The position numbers and the translations under genes were made by a program. Shown in pieces: positions 1 through 6,099 of a DNA stretch of 9,592 nt (its first letter is position 1; every line of letters begins with the position of its first letter). The notes beneath the pieces were generated by a model. The model was not told where the DNA came from and did no database searches. It was given only the letters and a program-made list of their open reading frames with translations. Source of the DNA: Bryobacterales bacterium (GTDB lineage: Bacteria; Acidobacteriota; Terriglobia; Bryobacterales; Bryobacteraceae); NCBI GenBank assembly GCA_020853155.1, contig JADYZL010000281.1, positions 1-9,592 on the forward strand, in the 5' to 3' direction.

Positions 1-53
1 ACGGCAAGAATCGCGATTCAACACGAGGCGGGCCACCGATGGAAGCGTGGTTC
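1..53 (+). pseudogene. Possible decayed 3' end of a DUF1080 gene
   Basis: Bases 30-53 match the intact DUF1080 gene at 5951-5974 at 20 of 24 positions; these bases encode G-P-P-M-E-A-x-F in both places. Just upstream, frame 1 reads R-I-A-I-Q-H-E-A-G, which resembles the conserved I-A-F-Q-L-H-Q-G that precedes GPPMEA in the intact protein (residues 178-190). The two pieces lie in different frames (frame 1, then frame 3), so the copy is frameshifted here. After the phenylalanine the expected R-N-I-R-I-K ending is absent. The match is short and at the window edge, so chance similarity is not excluded. If real, it shows that a second sialidase/DUF1080 pair once stood here. Confidence 0.4.
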
Positions 54-104
54 ATGCCGCCCCACCGGTTCATAGGCACGCACAAGTCAACTCTAGCATC
101 CTGG

Positions 105-126
105 ACAAAAACGTCAAGATTTTTGT
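105..126. repeat. AT-rich inverted repeat
   Basis: Perfect 7-base arms ACAAAAA (105-111) and TTTTTGT (120-126) surround an 8-base spacer. It lies about 60 bases beyond the stop of the minus-strand sialidase remnant. The stem is almost all A-T, so it would be a weak RNA hairpin; an operator-like DNA site is equally possible. On the minus strand TTGACG (in this repeat) and TAGAGT stand 16 bases apart, a fair promoter pattern, and an open frame with an ATG follows near base 71 and runs off the left edge. None of this is strong. Confidence 0.3.
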
Positions 127-188
127 GCGCCTGGTGTCTACGCAACGATAGCCACATCATCTATACTCTTGCTCCGTATGCGCTCCGG

Positions 189-470
189 CTATAGCGTGAC
201 GGTTTCCGGGAAGGCTCCTGCGATATCCTCTTCCCGGAAGACCTGCCGATGAATCTCCGTTCTTCCGGCCGAGGTGTAGATCAATTGGATCCGGCCGTCG
301 CTCGTCTGGATCGCGTACGGGTAGGCGAACTCCCGCTTCCCGGCGCCGATGTCGAGGCCGGTTCGCCAGGTCTTTCCGCCATCGATCGAGAGCGCCAGGC
401 TGAGCGGGGTGCGGCCGCTAAGCGGGTGTTTGTAGACCAACAGCGGGTGGCCAGTTGGCAGCGACGCATC
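189..470 (-). pseudogene. Truncated sialidase-like (BNR repeat) gene remnant
   Basis: The minus strand encodes about 94 residues that align without gaps to the last ~94 residues of the intact sialidase-like protein at 3992-5185, ending at the equivalent TAG stop. It keeps a canonical Asp-box (S-I-D-G-G-K-T-W) and the conserved E-F-A-Y-P-Y-A-I-Q-T segment. Upstream of about base 470 the alignment fades; the frame stays open to a TGA at 519-521 but without recognisable sialidase sequence. The N-terminal three quarters, including the export signal and the other Asp-boxes, are missing. An initiation at the in-frame TTG (438-440) would give 83 residues, but I see no ribosome-binding site, so this is best read as a dead fragment. 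Confidence 0.82.
220..343. repeat. Direct repeat, copy 1 (124 bp)
   Basis: This block is identical by eye to 4023-4146 (constant offset 3803) and lies in the same orientation. Outside it identity drops sharply: about 22 mismatches in the next 100 bases (344-443 against 4147-4246) and about 9 in the 32 bases on the other side (189-219 against 3992-4022). A perfect block inside a diverged alignment points to gene conversion or a recombination junction. It falls within the 3' coding part of both sialidase copies. Confidence 0.88.
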
Positions 471-702
471 GGGCCATGTGCGGCCCCGTCCGAGGAGATT
501 TTGGCGGCACTGCGCCCTTCACTCGAGGTCTCGCCAAGTCAAGGAATGCCGGTTCCTGGAGGTAGACAGTTGCTTAACCGCCGTCCGGTGATTAATGTAC
601 CGTGGACCGGCGGATGCAAAGGCGAGTGAACGCACCTGTCGGAGCAACGCGAGAAGTTTCTGATATCCCAGGGTCAAATGTTAACGATTACTAAGTTTTC
701 CA

Positions 703-732
703 TTGACAAAATCCTGGGAAGGGGGGTAGTAT
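703..732 (+). promoter_or_regulatory. Sigma70-type promoter of the three-gene cassette
   Basis: A consensus -35 box TTGACA (703-708) is followed after 18 bases by TAGTAT (727-732), four of six matches to the consensus -10. Transcription would be expected to start about 7 bases later, at or next to the ATG at 738-740, which implies a leaderless or nearly leaderless message. A G-rich stretch AAGGGGGG just before the -10 box could serve as a ribosome-binding site only if transcription began further upstream. Confidence 0.6.
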
Positions 733-737
733 CAGGC

Positions 738-1271
738 ATGCTGAAGAGGCGTATACTCAACCGCTCCTTATTGGCTTTCGGCGGGATGGCTCTCTTGCTC
801 CTTGCCCCACCCTCGCTAACTTCGCAGTCCCCCACTGCGGCCGCCGCTAATTTCACAGCCAATGACTTGAAGATCCTATTCTTCAGCGTCCATGCTGCCG
901 ACGCACTTTCTCGACGGCATGCTCCAAATCGTGAGCAGCTTGACCGCTACCGCTCCGCACAACTCGGCATCAGCATGAACAATCTCCAAGCTGTGGACGA
1001 TATAGCTCTGTCATTTGTTCAAAAACAAGAAATTCTCGCCGCTGAAGCGAGAGCGGCTCAGTTAGCCCAAAGTGCCAGAAATCTTAAAATGTCGCCTGCG
1101 GCGCTTCGTAACTTCGTCACTAGAAGAGAATCCTTGGCTGAGATGGCTGATCGGGAATCGAATGAGGCATTGTCTCAGGCAGATTATTCGGCATTAGCCA
1201 AGTACATCACGGGAGAATTCAGGTTGACATTTCGGGCCAGAACCGTTGTGGGGAGAGGCGGTAAGAGATGA
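738..1271 (+). CDS. Small helical exported protein, function unknown
   Basis: I do not recognise the family. The 177-residue product starts with a basic stretch (M-L-K-R-R-I-L-N-R) and a hydrophobic run ending near A-P-P-S-L-T-S, a typical signal peptide or anchor, so it is probably exported. The rest (about residues 37-170) is rich in Ala, Gln, Leu, Arg and Glu and looks almost entirely alpha-helical. It has Leu-Gly-Ile-Ser and Leu-Ser-Gln-Ala-Asp-Tyr turns, loosely like the LTxxQ pattern of Spy/CpxP-type periplasmic proteins; that resemblance is only suggestive. I chose the ATG at 738 because the signal peptide begins there and the promoter ends 5 bases before it; an in-frame ATG at 678 lies upstream of the promoter and would add 20 unlikely residues. 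The stop overlaps the next start (ATGA), indicating coupled translation. Confidence 0.72.
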   Translation: MLKRRILNRSLLAFGGMALLLLAPPSLTSQSPTAAAANFTANDLKILFFSVHAADALSRRHAPNREQLDRYRSAQLGISMNNLQAVDDIALSFVQKQEILAAEARAAQLAQSARNLKMSPAALRNFVTRRESLAEMADRESNEALSQADYSALAKYITGEFRLTFRARTVVGRGGKR

Positions 1272-2461
1272 TGCATGTAGTGGCGTTTCTTTCGCGCTAT
1301 GTTTATTATTGTGTGCCATTCCTATTGTGCGGTCATGCTTATACCCAGCCATGCCATGACATGACCCCACCACAACAGCCGACCACATTTGTGATAATAC
1401 GTAACGCAGTAAGGACAGGTTTCAATAATGTTGCACTGTCGGCGGGAACCCAAGTGCTTGGGCCTTACTGGTTCAATTGGACAGCATTCGTTTCGACTAC
1501 AGCTTATGTTGATACCACTGCGATTGGGTCCGGTCAGAATCAAGGTAATTCAAATAACCCGATCATTGGAAATCTAGCCTATATCTCTTTGAATGAGCAA
1601 CCCTCAGCCAGGGGAACTGGTACGTATCGAAATTATAATTACCATCGTTCGAGCTGCGATATCGGAGATGGACTGCAATTGATAGATGAGGATTGGACGA
1701 GTGCATTTTTGCCAGTGAGTACCCCTCAGATCAGCCAACTGCCGTATAATAATTCCTTGTGGTACTTTGGGCCGAATACGCCTCAAGCAGTCCCGGTCCT
1801 CGGAGGGTATGCTTATCAATTCGCAAACTTAGGCTTCGAAAAAAACTGCCTGCCTAATGACAATTGCGCGGGGACTGTCGTTTGGTCAAAACTGGATCCG
1901 CTGGACTTGATCTCTTTGAGTTCGGTAGGCCGCTTGGAGTCCAAAAAGGAGGGGACATGCATCTTCGACAGCACGGTGCGAGCTACACTCGACGGTTGGC
2001 AGATTACTGCCGACATTTTGGTTAACTCGCCTACAGGATTGATTCCGGAACTTCCCGATCAGACAGTTGCTTGGGGGTCCGATGGATTCGAAACTCGGAA
2101 ATTCTGGCGAGTGATCGACGCCTGCCCTGAACAGTTCGGCGTCGGTAGTGTGGCGCATCGCGAACAATTTGGTATGTTTTCAAATCCAGGTGTAGTTAGT
2201 GGCTGGCCGGATCCAGAAACGACATCGGCGAGTGAATTTAACTACTCCCAATATGCATTTATCGACCATATTAGTTCGCACGGTTCGTACAACCCACAGC
2301 CCATGTTTACGTCAGGGCAGGCGCCGTTCACCTATAACTCCATTATAAAATTTGCGCCGCAGTCGTGGTTTGTCGGGTCACAGGCGCCAGGTGCGGGCTT
2401 GCGTGTGTTTAATGGAGAGATACGCTATTACCGCGACCACGGCGATTCATCCCAGCAATAG
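1268..2461 (+). CDS. Exported six-cysteine protein, function unknown
   Basis: I do not recognise this 397-residue protein. Residues 1 to about 26 form a signal peptide (aromatic and hydrophobic, ending near G-H-A-Y-T-Q). The mature part has six cysteines (in the contexts Q-P-C-H, S-S-C-D, K-N-C-L, D-N-C-A, G-T-C-I and D-A-C-P), enough for three disulphides, and is rich in Asn, Ser, Tyr, Trp, Gly and Pro, suggesting a beta-rich extracytoplasmic fold. No transmembrane segment, lipobox or catalytic motif is apparent. The start overlaps the previous stop by four bases, with AGAGG at 1254-1258 as a plausible ribosome-binding site; ATG at 1271 is an alternative. The next gene begins 16 bases after the stop. 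Codon use is more AT-rich than in the genes to the right, which fits acquired DNA. It could be a surface or adhesin-like protein, but that is a guess. Confidence 0.75.
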   Translation: MMHVVAFLSRYVYYCVPFLLCGHAYTQPCHDMTPPQQPTTFVIIRNAVRTGFNNVALSAGTQVLGPYWFNWTAFVSTTAYVDTTAIGSGQNQGNSNNPIIGNLAYISLNEQPSARGTGTYRNYNYHRSSCDIGDGLQLIDEDWTSAFLPVSTPQISQLPYNNSLWYFGPNTPQAVPVLGGYAYQFANLGFEKNCLPNDNCAGTVVWSKLDPLDLISLSSVGRLESKKEGTCIFDSTVRATLDGWQITADILVNSPTGLIPELPDQTVAWGSDGFETRKFWRVIDACPEQFGVGSVAHREQFGMFSNPGVVSGWPDPETTSASEFNYSQYAFIDHISSHGSYNPQPMFTSGQAPFTYNSIIKFAPQSWFVGSQAPGAGLRVFNGEIRYYRDHGDSSQQ

Positions 2462-2477
2462 TGAAAGGTAATTCGTT

Positions 2478-3587
2478 ATGGGGCCATTATCAAAACTGAG
2501 CACATTGATGATCGTTCTATTTGTGTTGTGCCTTGGGCTCAGCGCCGTGGTGCCTGTCGGAGAACTTGCCAAGGACGCTGACCTTGTAGTCGTAGCGAGG
2601 ACCAGTGGAGTGACCTATAACGCCGACGGCAGTGCCGTGTTTTCACTCATGGTTGAATCGGAGTTAAAAGGGATTGCCCCCGCAGCGAGATTTCAAGCAA
2701 CTCTTCCTTGGTCAAAACGCATGCTCCCGGCTGATTCTTTGACTGCCAAATCCCTTGTGGACGGCGCCCGTCAATTGTGGTTTCTACGAGCGTCGGCTGA
2801 CGGTCAGTTCACTGTGATCCCAGCTATGCGATCAGACTGGTCGGAGAGCGATTCGTCGATCAAGGTCGATCCACTCTGGACGCGGCAAATCGGACAATCC
2901 CTGGAGTGGCAGCTTCTGGATGCAACTCTGGGGGCCTTTGAGGCTGCCCCGAGCCCGGCGCCAATTGAGGCTATGCGTTTGATACTTAGTGCGTACGAGG
3001 CACCGGCGGAATTGGCGCTCCAGCTAAGCAGGCGAATCTTGCAGAACCCAAGAAGCATTGATTCCGAAGTGCTCGGCGTGTCGATCGCGCTCTGCAAGTC
3101 GTCTCCATTCGGTTTGATTCAGTTAAAGGAAAGACTGCCACGGATCCAGAATTCACCGTTGTTCCCATTTATCAAGAACACTCTTGGCGATTATTACCAG
3201 CCAAGAGAGGCGGCGGAGGTGAGGCTGCTCGGTGAAATTGCTCTCATGCAAGATGACACCTCACTGGGGTTGGACCTCGCCATCGCGCGGGTCCTAAGCA
3301 TCCTGAGCAGAAATCAAGCGCGGATAGCGGTTCCTGGCCTCGTCCTTCTGCTCGATAGCGAGGATCCGCAAGCCCGCGCATCGGCCGCACATGCTCTTCA
3401 CATGTTCGCCGCGCTCGCAGGCCCGAACGGAGAGGTCCAGTTCACCGGAAGAAGTCATCCGCATCCCTTCTTAACCGACGAGACGCGGCTTCACTCGGGG
3501 AATCGGAAATCGATCCCGCTGGAGGCGAGCGTCGCGTTTTGGAAATCATGGTGGGAGAAGTACAAAAGCTATTTTTCCACCATTTAG
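2478..3587 (+). CDS. Exported protein with HEAT-like repeat, function unknown
   Basis: This 369-residue product begins with a hydrophobic signal peptide or anchor (about residues 7-26). Residues 30-117 read as a beta-rich domain with the pattern D-L-V-V-V-A-R ... V-E-S-E-L-K-G ... R-Q-L-W-F-L-R. Residues 140-315 are helical, with one clear HEAT-like repeat near 283-313 (V-P-G-L-V-L-L-L-D-S-E-D-P followed by A-R-A-S-A-A-H-A-L). The C-terminus (about 328-362) carries H-P-F-L-T-D-E-T and an aromatic F-W-K-S-W-W cluster. HEAT repeats usually bind proteins, so a scaffolding role in the cell envelope is plausible; no enzyme motif is visible. The start is preceded by AAAGG at 2464-2468 and lies 16 bases after the previous gene, so the three genes look like one operon. 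Confidence 0.72.
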   Translation: MGPLSKLSTLMIVLFVLCLGLSAVVPVGELAKDADLVVVARTSGVTYNADGSAVFSLMVESELKGIAPAARFQATLPWSKRMLPADSLTAKSLVDGARQLWFLRASADGQFTVIPAMRSDWSESDSSIKVDPLWTRQIGQSLEWQLLDATLGAFEAAPSPAPIEAMRLILSAYEAPAELALQLSRRILQNPRSIDSEVLGVSIALCKSSPFGLIQLKERLPRIQNSPLFPFIKNTLGDYYQPREAAEVRLLGEIALMQDDTSLGLDLAIARVLSILSRNQARIAVPGLVLLLDSEDPQARASAAHALHMFAALAGPNGEVQFTGRSHPHPFLTDETRLHSGNRKSIPLEASVAFWKSWWEKYKSYFSTI

Positions 3588-3605
3588 CACTCACCATTTA
3601 GTACT
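3578..3605. repeat. 14-bp tandem duplication across a stop codon
   Basis: Two adjacent copies, CACCATTTAGCACT (3578-3591) and CACCATTTAGTACT (3592-3605), differ at one base. The first copy includes the TAG stop of the HEAT-like gene (3585-3587); the second carries another TAG. It marks the right end of the coding cassette and may be a replication-slippage or insertion scar. Confidence 0.8.
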
Positions 3606-3991
3606 ATTGCGTCTTAAAGCAGAATTTCAGTAGCCTGCCATGGGCGTCCTTCGGCTCTGCAAGGGATTGGCGTTTCGCCTGCGGCTAGTGTACCTTCTCA
3701 ACATCCCCTCGTCGACTGTAAGCGTACGCCCAACCCACTCTTGAAGAATGCGGTTAGCTCCTGCTTTGCTTCCAGCGGTTCGGGTGAGGAGGGCCACTTC
3801 GCTTCTTTTGCGACCGGCCATGCCGGGCAACGCGTCGAGCTAGACCTTGTACCCCAGTTCCGCCGGCTGTAAGTGCAATCGCGAATCAACCTGGTTGGTG
3901 TCGGCCAATTGGAATCAATTCCACGGTCCTTTGCGCCGGTTTGCCGGCAACCTGAGATTCCCCTCGTCATAGGCCGCTTTTCGCGAATCTG
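3606..3991. other. Intergenic region without a convincing gene
   Basis: No ORF here is convincing. A minus-strand frame is open from 3839 to 3627 and continues upstream in frame past a TAG (3840-3842), reading P-A-E-L-G-Y-K-V, stop, L-D-A-L-P; it might be a decayed gene, but I do not recognise it. Two small structures stand near the sialidase 3' end: the palindrome TGGAAT-CA-ATTCCA (3910-3923) and a GCCGG-TTTG-CCGGC hairpin (3935-3948). The hairpin lies about 45 bases past the sialidase stop but has no T-run, so it is at most a weak terminator. Confidence 0.5.
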
Positions 3992-5185
3992 CTACAGCTT
4001 CACCATCTCCGGGAAAGCCCCCGCGATATCCTCTTCCCGGAAGACCTGCCGATGAATCTCCGTTCTTCCGGCCGAGGTGTAGATCAATTGGATCCGGCCG
4101 TCGCTCGTCTGGATCGCGTACGGGTAGGCGAACTCCCGCTTCCCGGAGCCGATGTCGAGGCCCGTGCGCCAGTGCCTGCCGCCATCCTCTGAGAGGGCGA
4201 GGCTGAGCGGCGTGCGTCCGCTGCGGGAGTGGTTATAGATCAACAGCAGATGGCCATTGCGCAGTTGCAGAAGATCCACGGCGGCATTCGGGTTGGGGAA
4301 CAGGTTCACCAGTTCCTGGCCTGCGCTCCAGGTGAGCCCGGCGTCGTTCGATTCCGCGTACACCATCCACGCATCGGGACGATCTCCGTAGCCGCCTCCC
4401 CGGCGGCAGAAGGCGATCAGGCGGCCTGGCGCTACTTCCGCGGGTGCGGGCTGGAGGTTGCCGAGGCGGGAAACGATATCGCCGCCGCGAGTCCATTCCT
4501 GTGTCGCGGGATCGTGAAGAAGGCAGAAGGAGGCCGTCTCTTCTCCGACAAACTCCCGGTCCTCTCCGGCCTCGCGATAGACGGGCAGCAGATAGCGGCC
4601 ATCACGGAGCACCAGCGGCTTGCCGCGCACGAGCGTCCCTCGTTCGAGAGTCAGAAGGGAAGGGTCAGACCACGTCAGGGCGCCATCGGCGGAGACCTTC
4701 GCCGCAATACGGCCATCGCTCCACGTCTTGCCGAAGCGCACGACGTAAAAGAGCCATACCAAGCCGGGTTTGCCGCTACTGGGCGGAGCCTGCCAGACTA
4801 CGGGGTTCCCTACCGCTCGAAACGGGTCGCGGGCGAGCAGACTTGGGCGTGACCATCCGCCGGTGTTGACCGATCCCGCGTGCCGGGCGGCCAACCGCGT
4901 GCCATACACGCCGGTGTTCGCGCCATACTCCCCATCGCCGCCGAACCACGCGAGAAAGAGGTCCCCGTTCGTAAGCTGGGTAATCGCGGCAGGATGCTTG
5001 TACTTGCCGGTGGGAACGGCGGGGCCGGCCACGAGTTCCGTGGGGAGAGAGAGGGCACGCCGGGCGGACGCGCGATTCGCCGGTTGCCCGGAGGCATTCA
5101 CAACCGGGGCCGCGGCTGCGGCAGGCAGAAGCAGCGAAGCCTGAAGGAGGAACCGGCGGCGGTGCGGTTGGCGTGGGAAGCTCAT
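3992..5185 (-). CDS. Tat-exported sialidase-like protein (BNR repeats)
   Basis: The 397-residue protein looks like an exo-sialidase or related glycosidase of the six-bladed beta-propeller type (PF13088/COG4692). Residues 8-29 form a twin-arginine signal (R-R-R-F-L-L-Q, then an Ala/Leu run), so it is probably folded in the cytoplasm and exported. Asp-box motifs occur at S165-A-D-G-A-L-T-W172 and S279-N-D-A-G-L-T-W286, with a variant at S332-E-D-G-G-R-H-W339. Other family-like segments are A-W-F-G-G (79-83), N-P-N-A-A-V-D (298-304) and the E-F-A-Y-P-Y-A-I-Q-T end (351-360). Many members of this family are annotated as sialidases without proof, so the substrate is uncertain. The ATG at 5183-5185 gives a full signal peptide, though no clear Shine-Dalgarno is seen. 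The gene diverges from the DUF1080 gene, and its 3' end is repeated at 189-470. Confidence 0.88.
   Translation of the reverse strand: MSFPRQPHRRRFLLQASLLLPAAAAAPVVNASGQPANRASARRALSLPTELVAGPAVPTGKYKHPAAITQLTNGDLFLAWFGGDGEYGANTGVYGTRLAARHAGSVNTGGWSRPSLLARDPFRAVGNPVVWQAPPSSGKPGLVWLFYVVRFGKTWSDGRIAAKVSADGALTWSDPSLLTLERGTLVRGKPLVLRDGRYLLPVYREAGEDREFVGEETASFCLLHDPATQEWTRGGDIVSRLGNLQPAPAEVAPGRLIAFCRRGGGYGDRPDAWMVYAESNDAGLTWSAGQELVNLFPNPNAAVDLLQLRNGHLLLIYNHSRSGRTPLSLALSEDGGRHWRTGLDIGSGKREFAYPYAIQTSDGRIQLIYTSAGRTEIHRQVFREEDIAGAFPEMVKL
4023..4146. repeat. Direct repeat, copy 2 (124 bp)
   Basis: Identical to 220-343 in the same orientation, inside the 3' coding part of the intact sialidase-like gene. 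The two copies bracket 3.7 kb containing the three-gene cassette. Recombination between them would remove 3803 bp and leave a single block joined to the intact gene's upstream part, still in frame. Confidence 0.88.
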
Positions 5186-5275
5186 GGAACAACTGTAGCC
5201 CAGCGCCGACTCCCCGAGTGTAGCGAGCCTCGTCGTGGCGATCCAGCGAGGCCTTACGCGGCGCAGCGCTCGAAC

Positions 5276-5315
5276 TCCCCTGGAATCGGGCCGCCAAGCC
5301 GCGCCAGCCAGGGGA
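5276..5315. promoter_or_regulatory. Inverted repeat in the divergent spacer (candidate operator)
   Basis: Perfect 8-base arms TCCCCTGG (5276-5283) and CCAGGGGA (5308-5315) are separated by 24 bases. The right arm ends just upstream of the extended -10 box of the DUF1080 gene and covers the region where a -35 would sit. The placement suits a regulator acting on one or both divergent genes. No regulator gene is visible in the window. Confidence 0.4.
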
Positions 5316-5321
5316 TTGGCA

Positions 5322-5348
5322 TGATATGATCGCGTTCGATTGCATCGA
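5322..5348 (+). promoter_or_regulatory. Extended -10 promoter for the DUF1080 gene, with start-site palindrome
   Basis: TG (5322-5323), one base, then TATGAT (5325-5330) form an extended -10 element with five of six consensus matches; no good -35 is present at 17 bases. Transcription would start near 5337, giving a leader of about 62 bases. A palindrome TCGAT-TGC-ATCGA (5336-5348) lies on the predicted start site and could be a repressor site. The rest of the spacer (5186-5398) shows nothing else clear; a promoter for the minus-strand sialidase gene was not identified with confidence. Confidence 0.5.
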
Positions 5349-5398
5349 TTTTATCGTGGACAGCCGGGGACCATCGTCGTCACCGCACTAGAGGAATT

Positions 5399-6004
5399 AT
5401 GATTCGCCTTCTTGCCTTCATGCTCTTGCTTACGCCGCTGTTTACGTTTGCCGCGGAGCCGGGATTCAAACCCCTCTTCGACGGCAAAACGCTGAACGGC
5501 TGGAAGGGAGACCCCCGCCTCTGGAAGGTGGAGGATGGAGTGATTGTCGGCTCTACGGAAGGCGTCAAGATCGACCACAACACGTTCCTGATCTATGAAC
5601 CGCGCCCGTTCTCAAATTTCATTCTCAAGGTGGACGTAAAGCTGCGCAATCACAATAGCGGCATTCAGTTCCGGAGCGAAGAACTGCCGGATTACGTCGT
5701 GCGCGGGTATCAGGCCGATATGGCGGAAGGCAACTGGTGGGGCGGCGTTTACGAAGAGAAGGGCACGCGCGGCGTGATGGTGAACGGCTGGAAAGGGAAA
5801 GCCGAAACGGTGGTCCGCAACAACGATTGGAACGAAGTGGAGATCCGTTGCGACGGGCCGAAGATCGACATCTTCATCAACGGGCTGCATACCGCCACGC
5901 TAACAGACAGCGCGAAGCTATCCGGCATCATCGCCTTTCAGCTTCACCAGGGGCCTCCCATGGAGGCGCGGTTCCGCAATATCCGGATCAAGACGCTGCC
6001 CTGA
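5399..6004 (+). CDS. DUF1080 protein, 3-keto-glycoside hydrolase family
   Basis: The 201-residue protein consists of a signal peptide (residues 1-19, ending F-A-A-E) and a single DUF1080 domain (PF06439, named 3-keto-disaccharide hydrolase), a concanavalin-like beta sandwich. Family segments appear in order: L-F-D-G-K-T-L-N-G-W (26-35), W-K-V-E-D-G-V-I-V-G (42-51), N-S-G-I-Q-F-R-S (86-93), Y-Q-A-D-M (104-108), N-D-W-N-E-V-E-I (142-149) and G-P-P-M-E-A-R-F-R-N-I-R-I-K (185-198). Characterised members split glycosides whose sugar has been oxidised at carbon 3. Export places it in the periplasm or outside. The start has AGAGGA at 5390-5395 as ribosome-binding site. It is the first gene of the plus-strand set with the isomerase and oxidoreductase, which is the usual company of this family. 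The exact substrate cannot be read from the sequence. Confidence 0.9.
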   Translation: MIRLLAFMLLLTPLFTFAAEPGFKPLFDGKTLNGWKGDPRLWKVEDGVIVGSTEGVKIDHNTFLIYEPRPFSNFILKVDVKLRNHNSGIQFRSEELPDYVVRGYQADMAEGNWWGGVYEEKGTRGVMVNGWKGKAETVVRNNDWNEVEIRCDGPKIDIFINGLHTATLTDSAKLSGIIAFQLHQGPPMEARFRNIRIKTLP

Positions 6005-6099
6005 TCCCGGGCGACCGCTACCGGCATCGCCATCCACCAGCGCCACCACCGCATTGAGCGGCGGCCCAACGTTCGAGCTTTCGTAGGAGGATCATCTTC

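Noticed and set aside
249..629. Plus-strand open frame of 126 codons
   Set aside because: It lies opposite the sialidase remnant, and the first half is simply the complement of that coding sequence; no ribosome-binding site or recognisable protein.
4229..4852. Long plus-strand frame (207 codons) across the sialidase gene
   Set aside because: Antisense shadow caused by high-GC codon structure; the minus-strand frame has a Tat signal and Asp-boxes.
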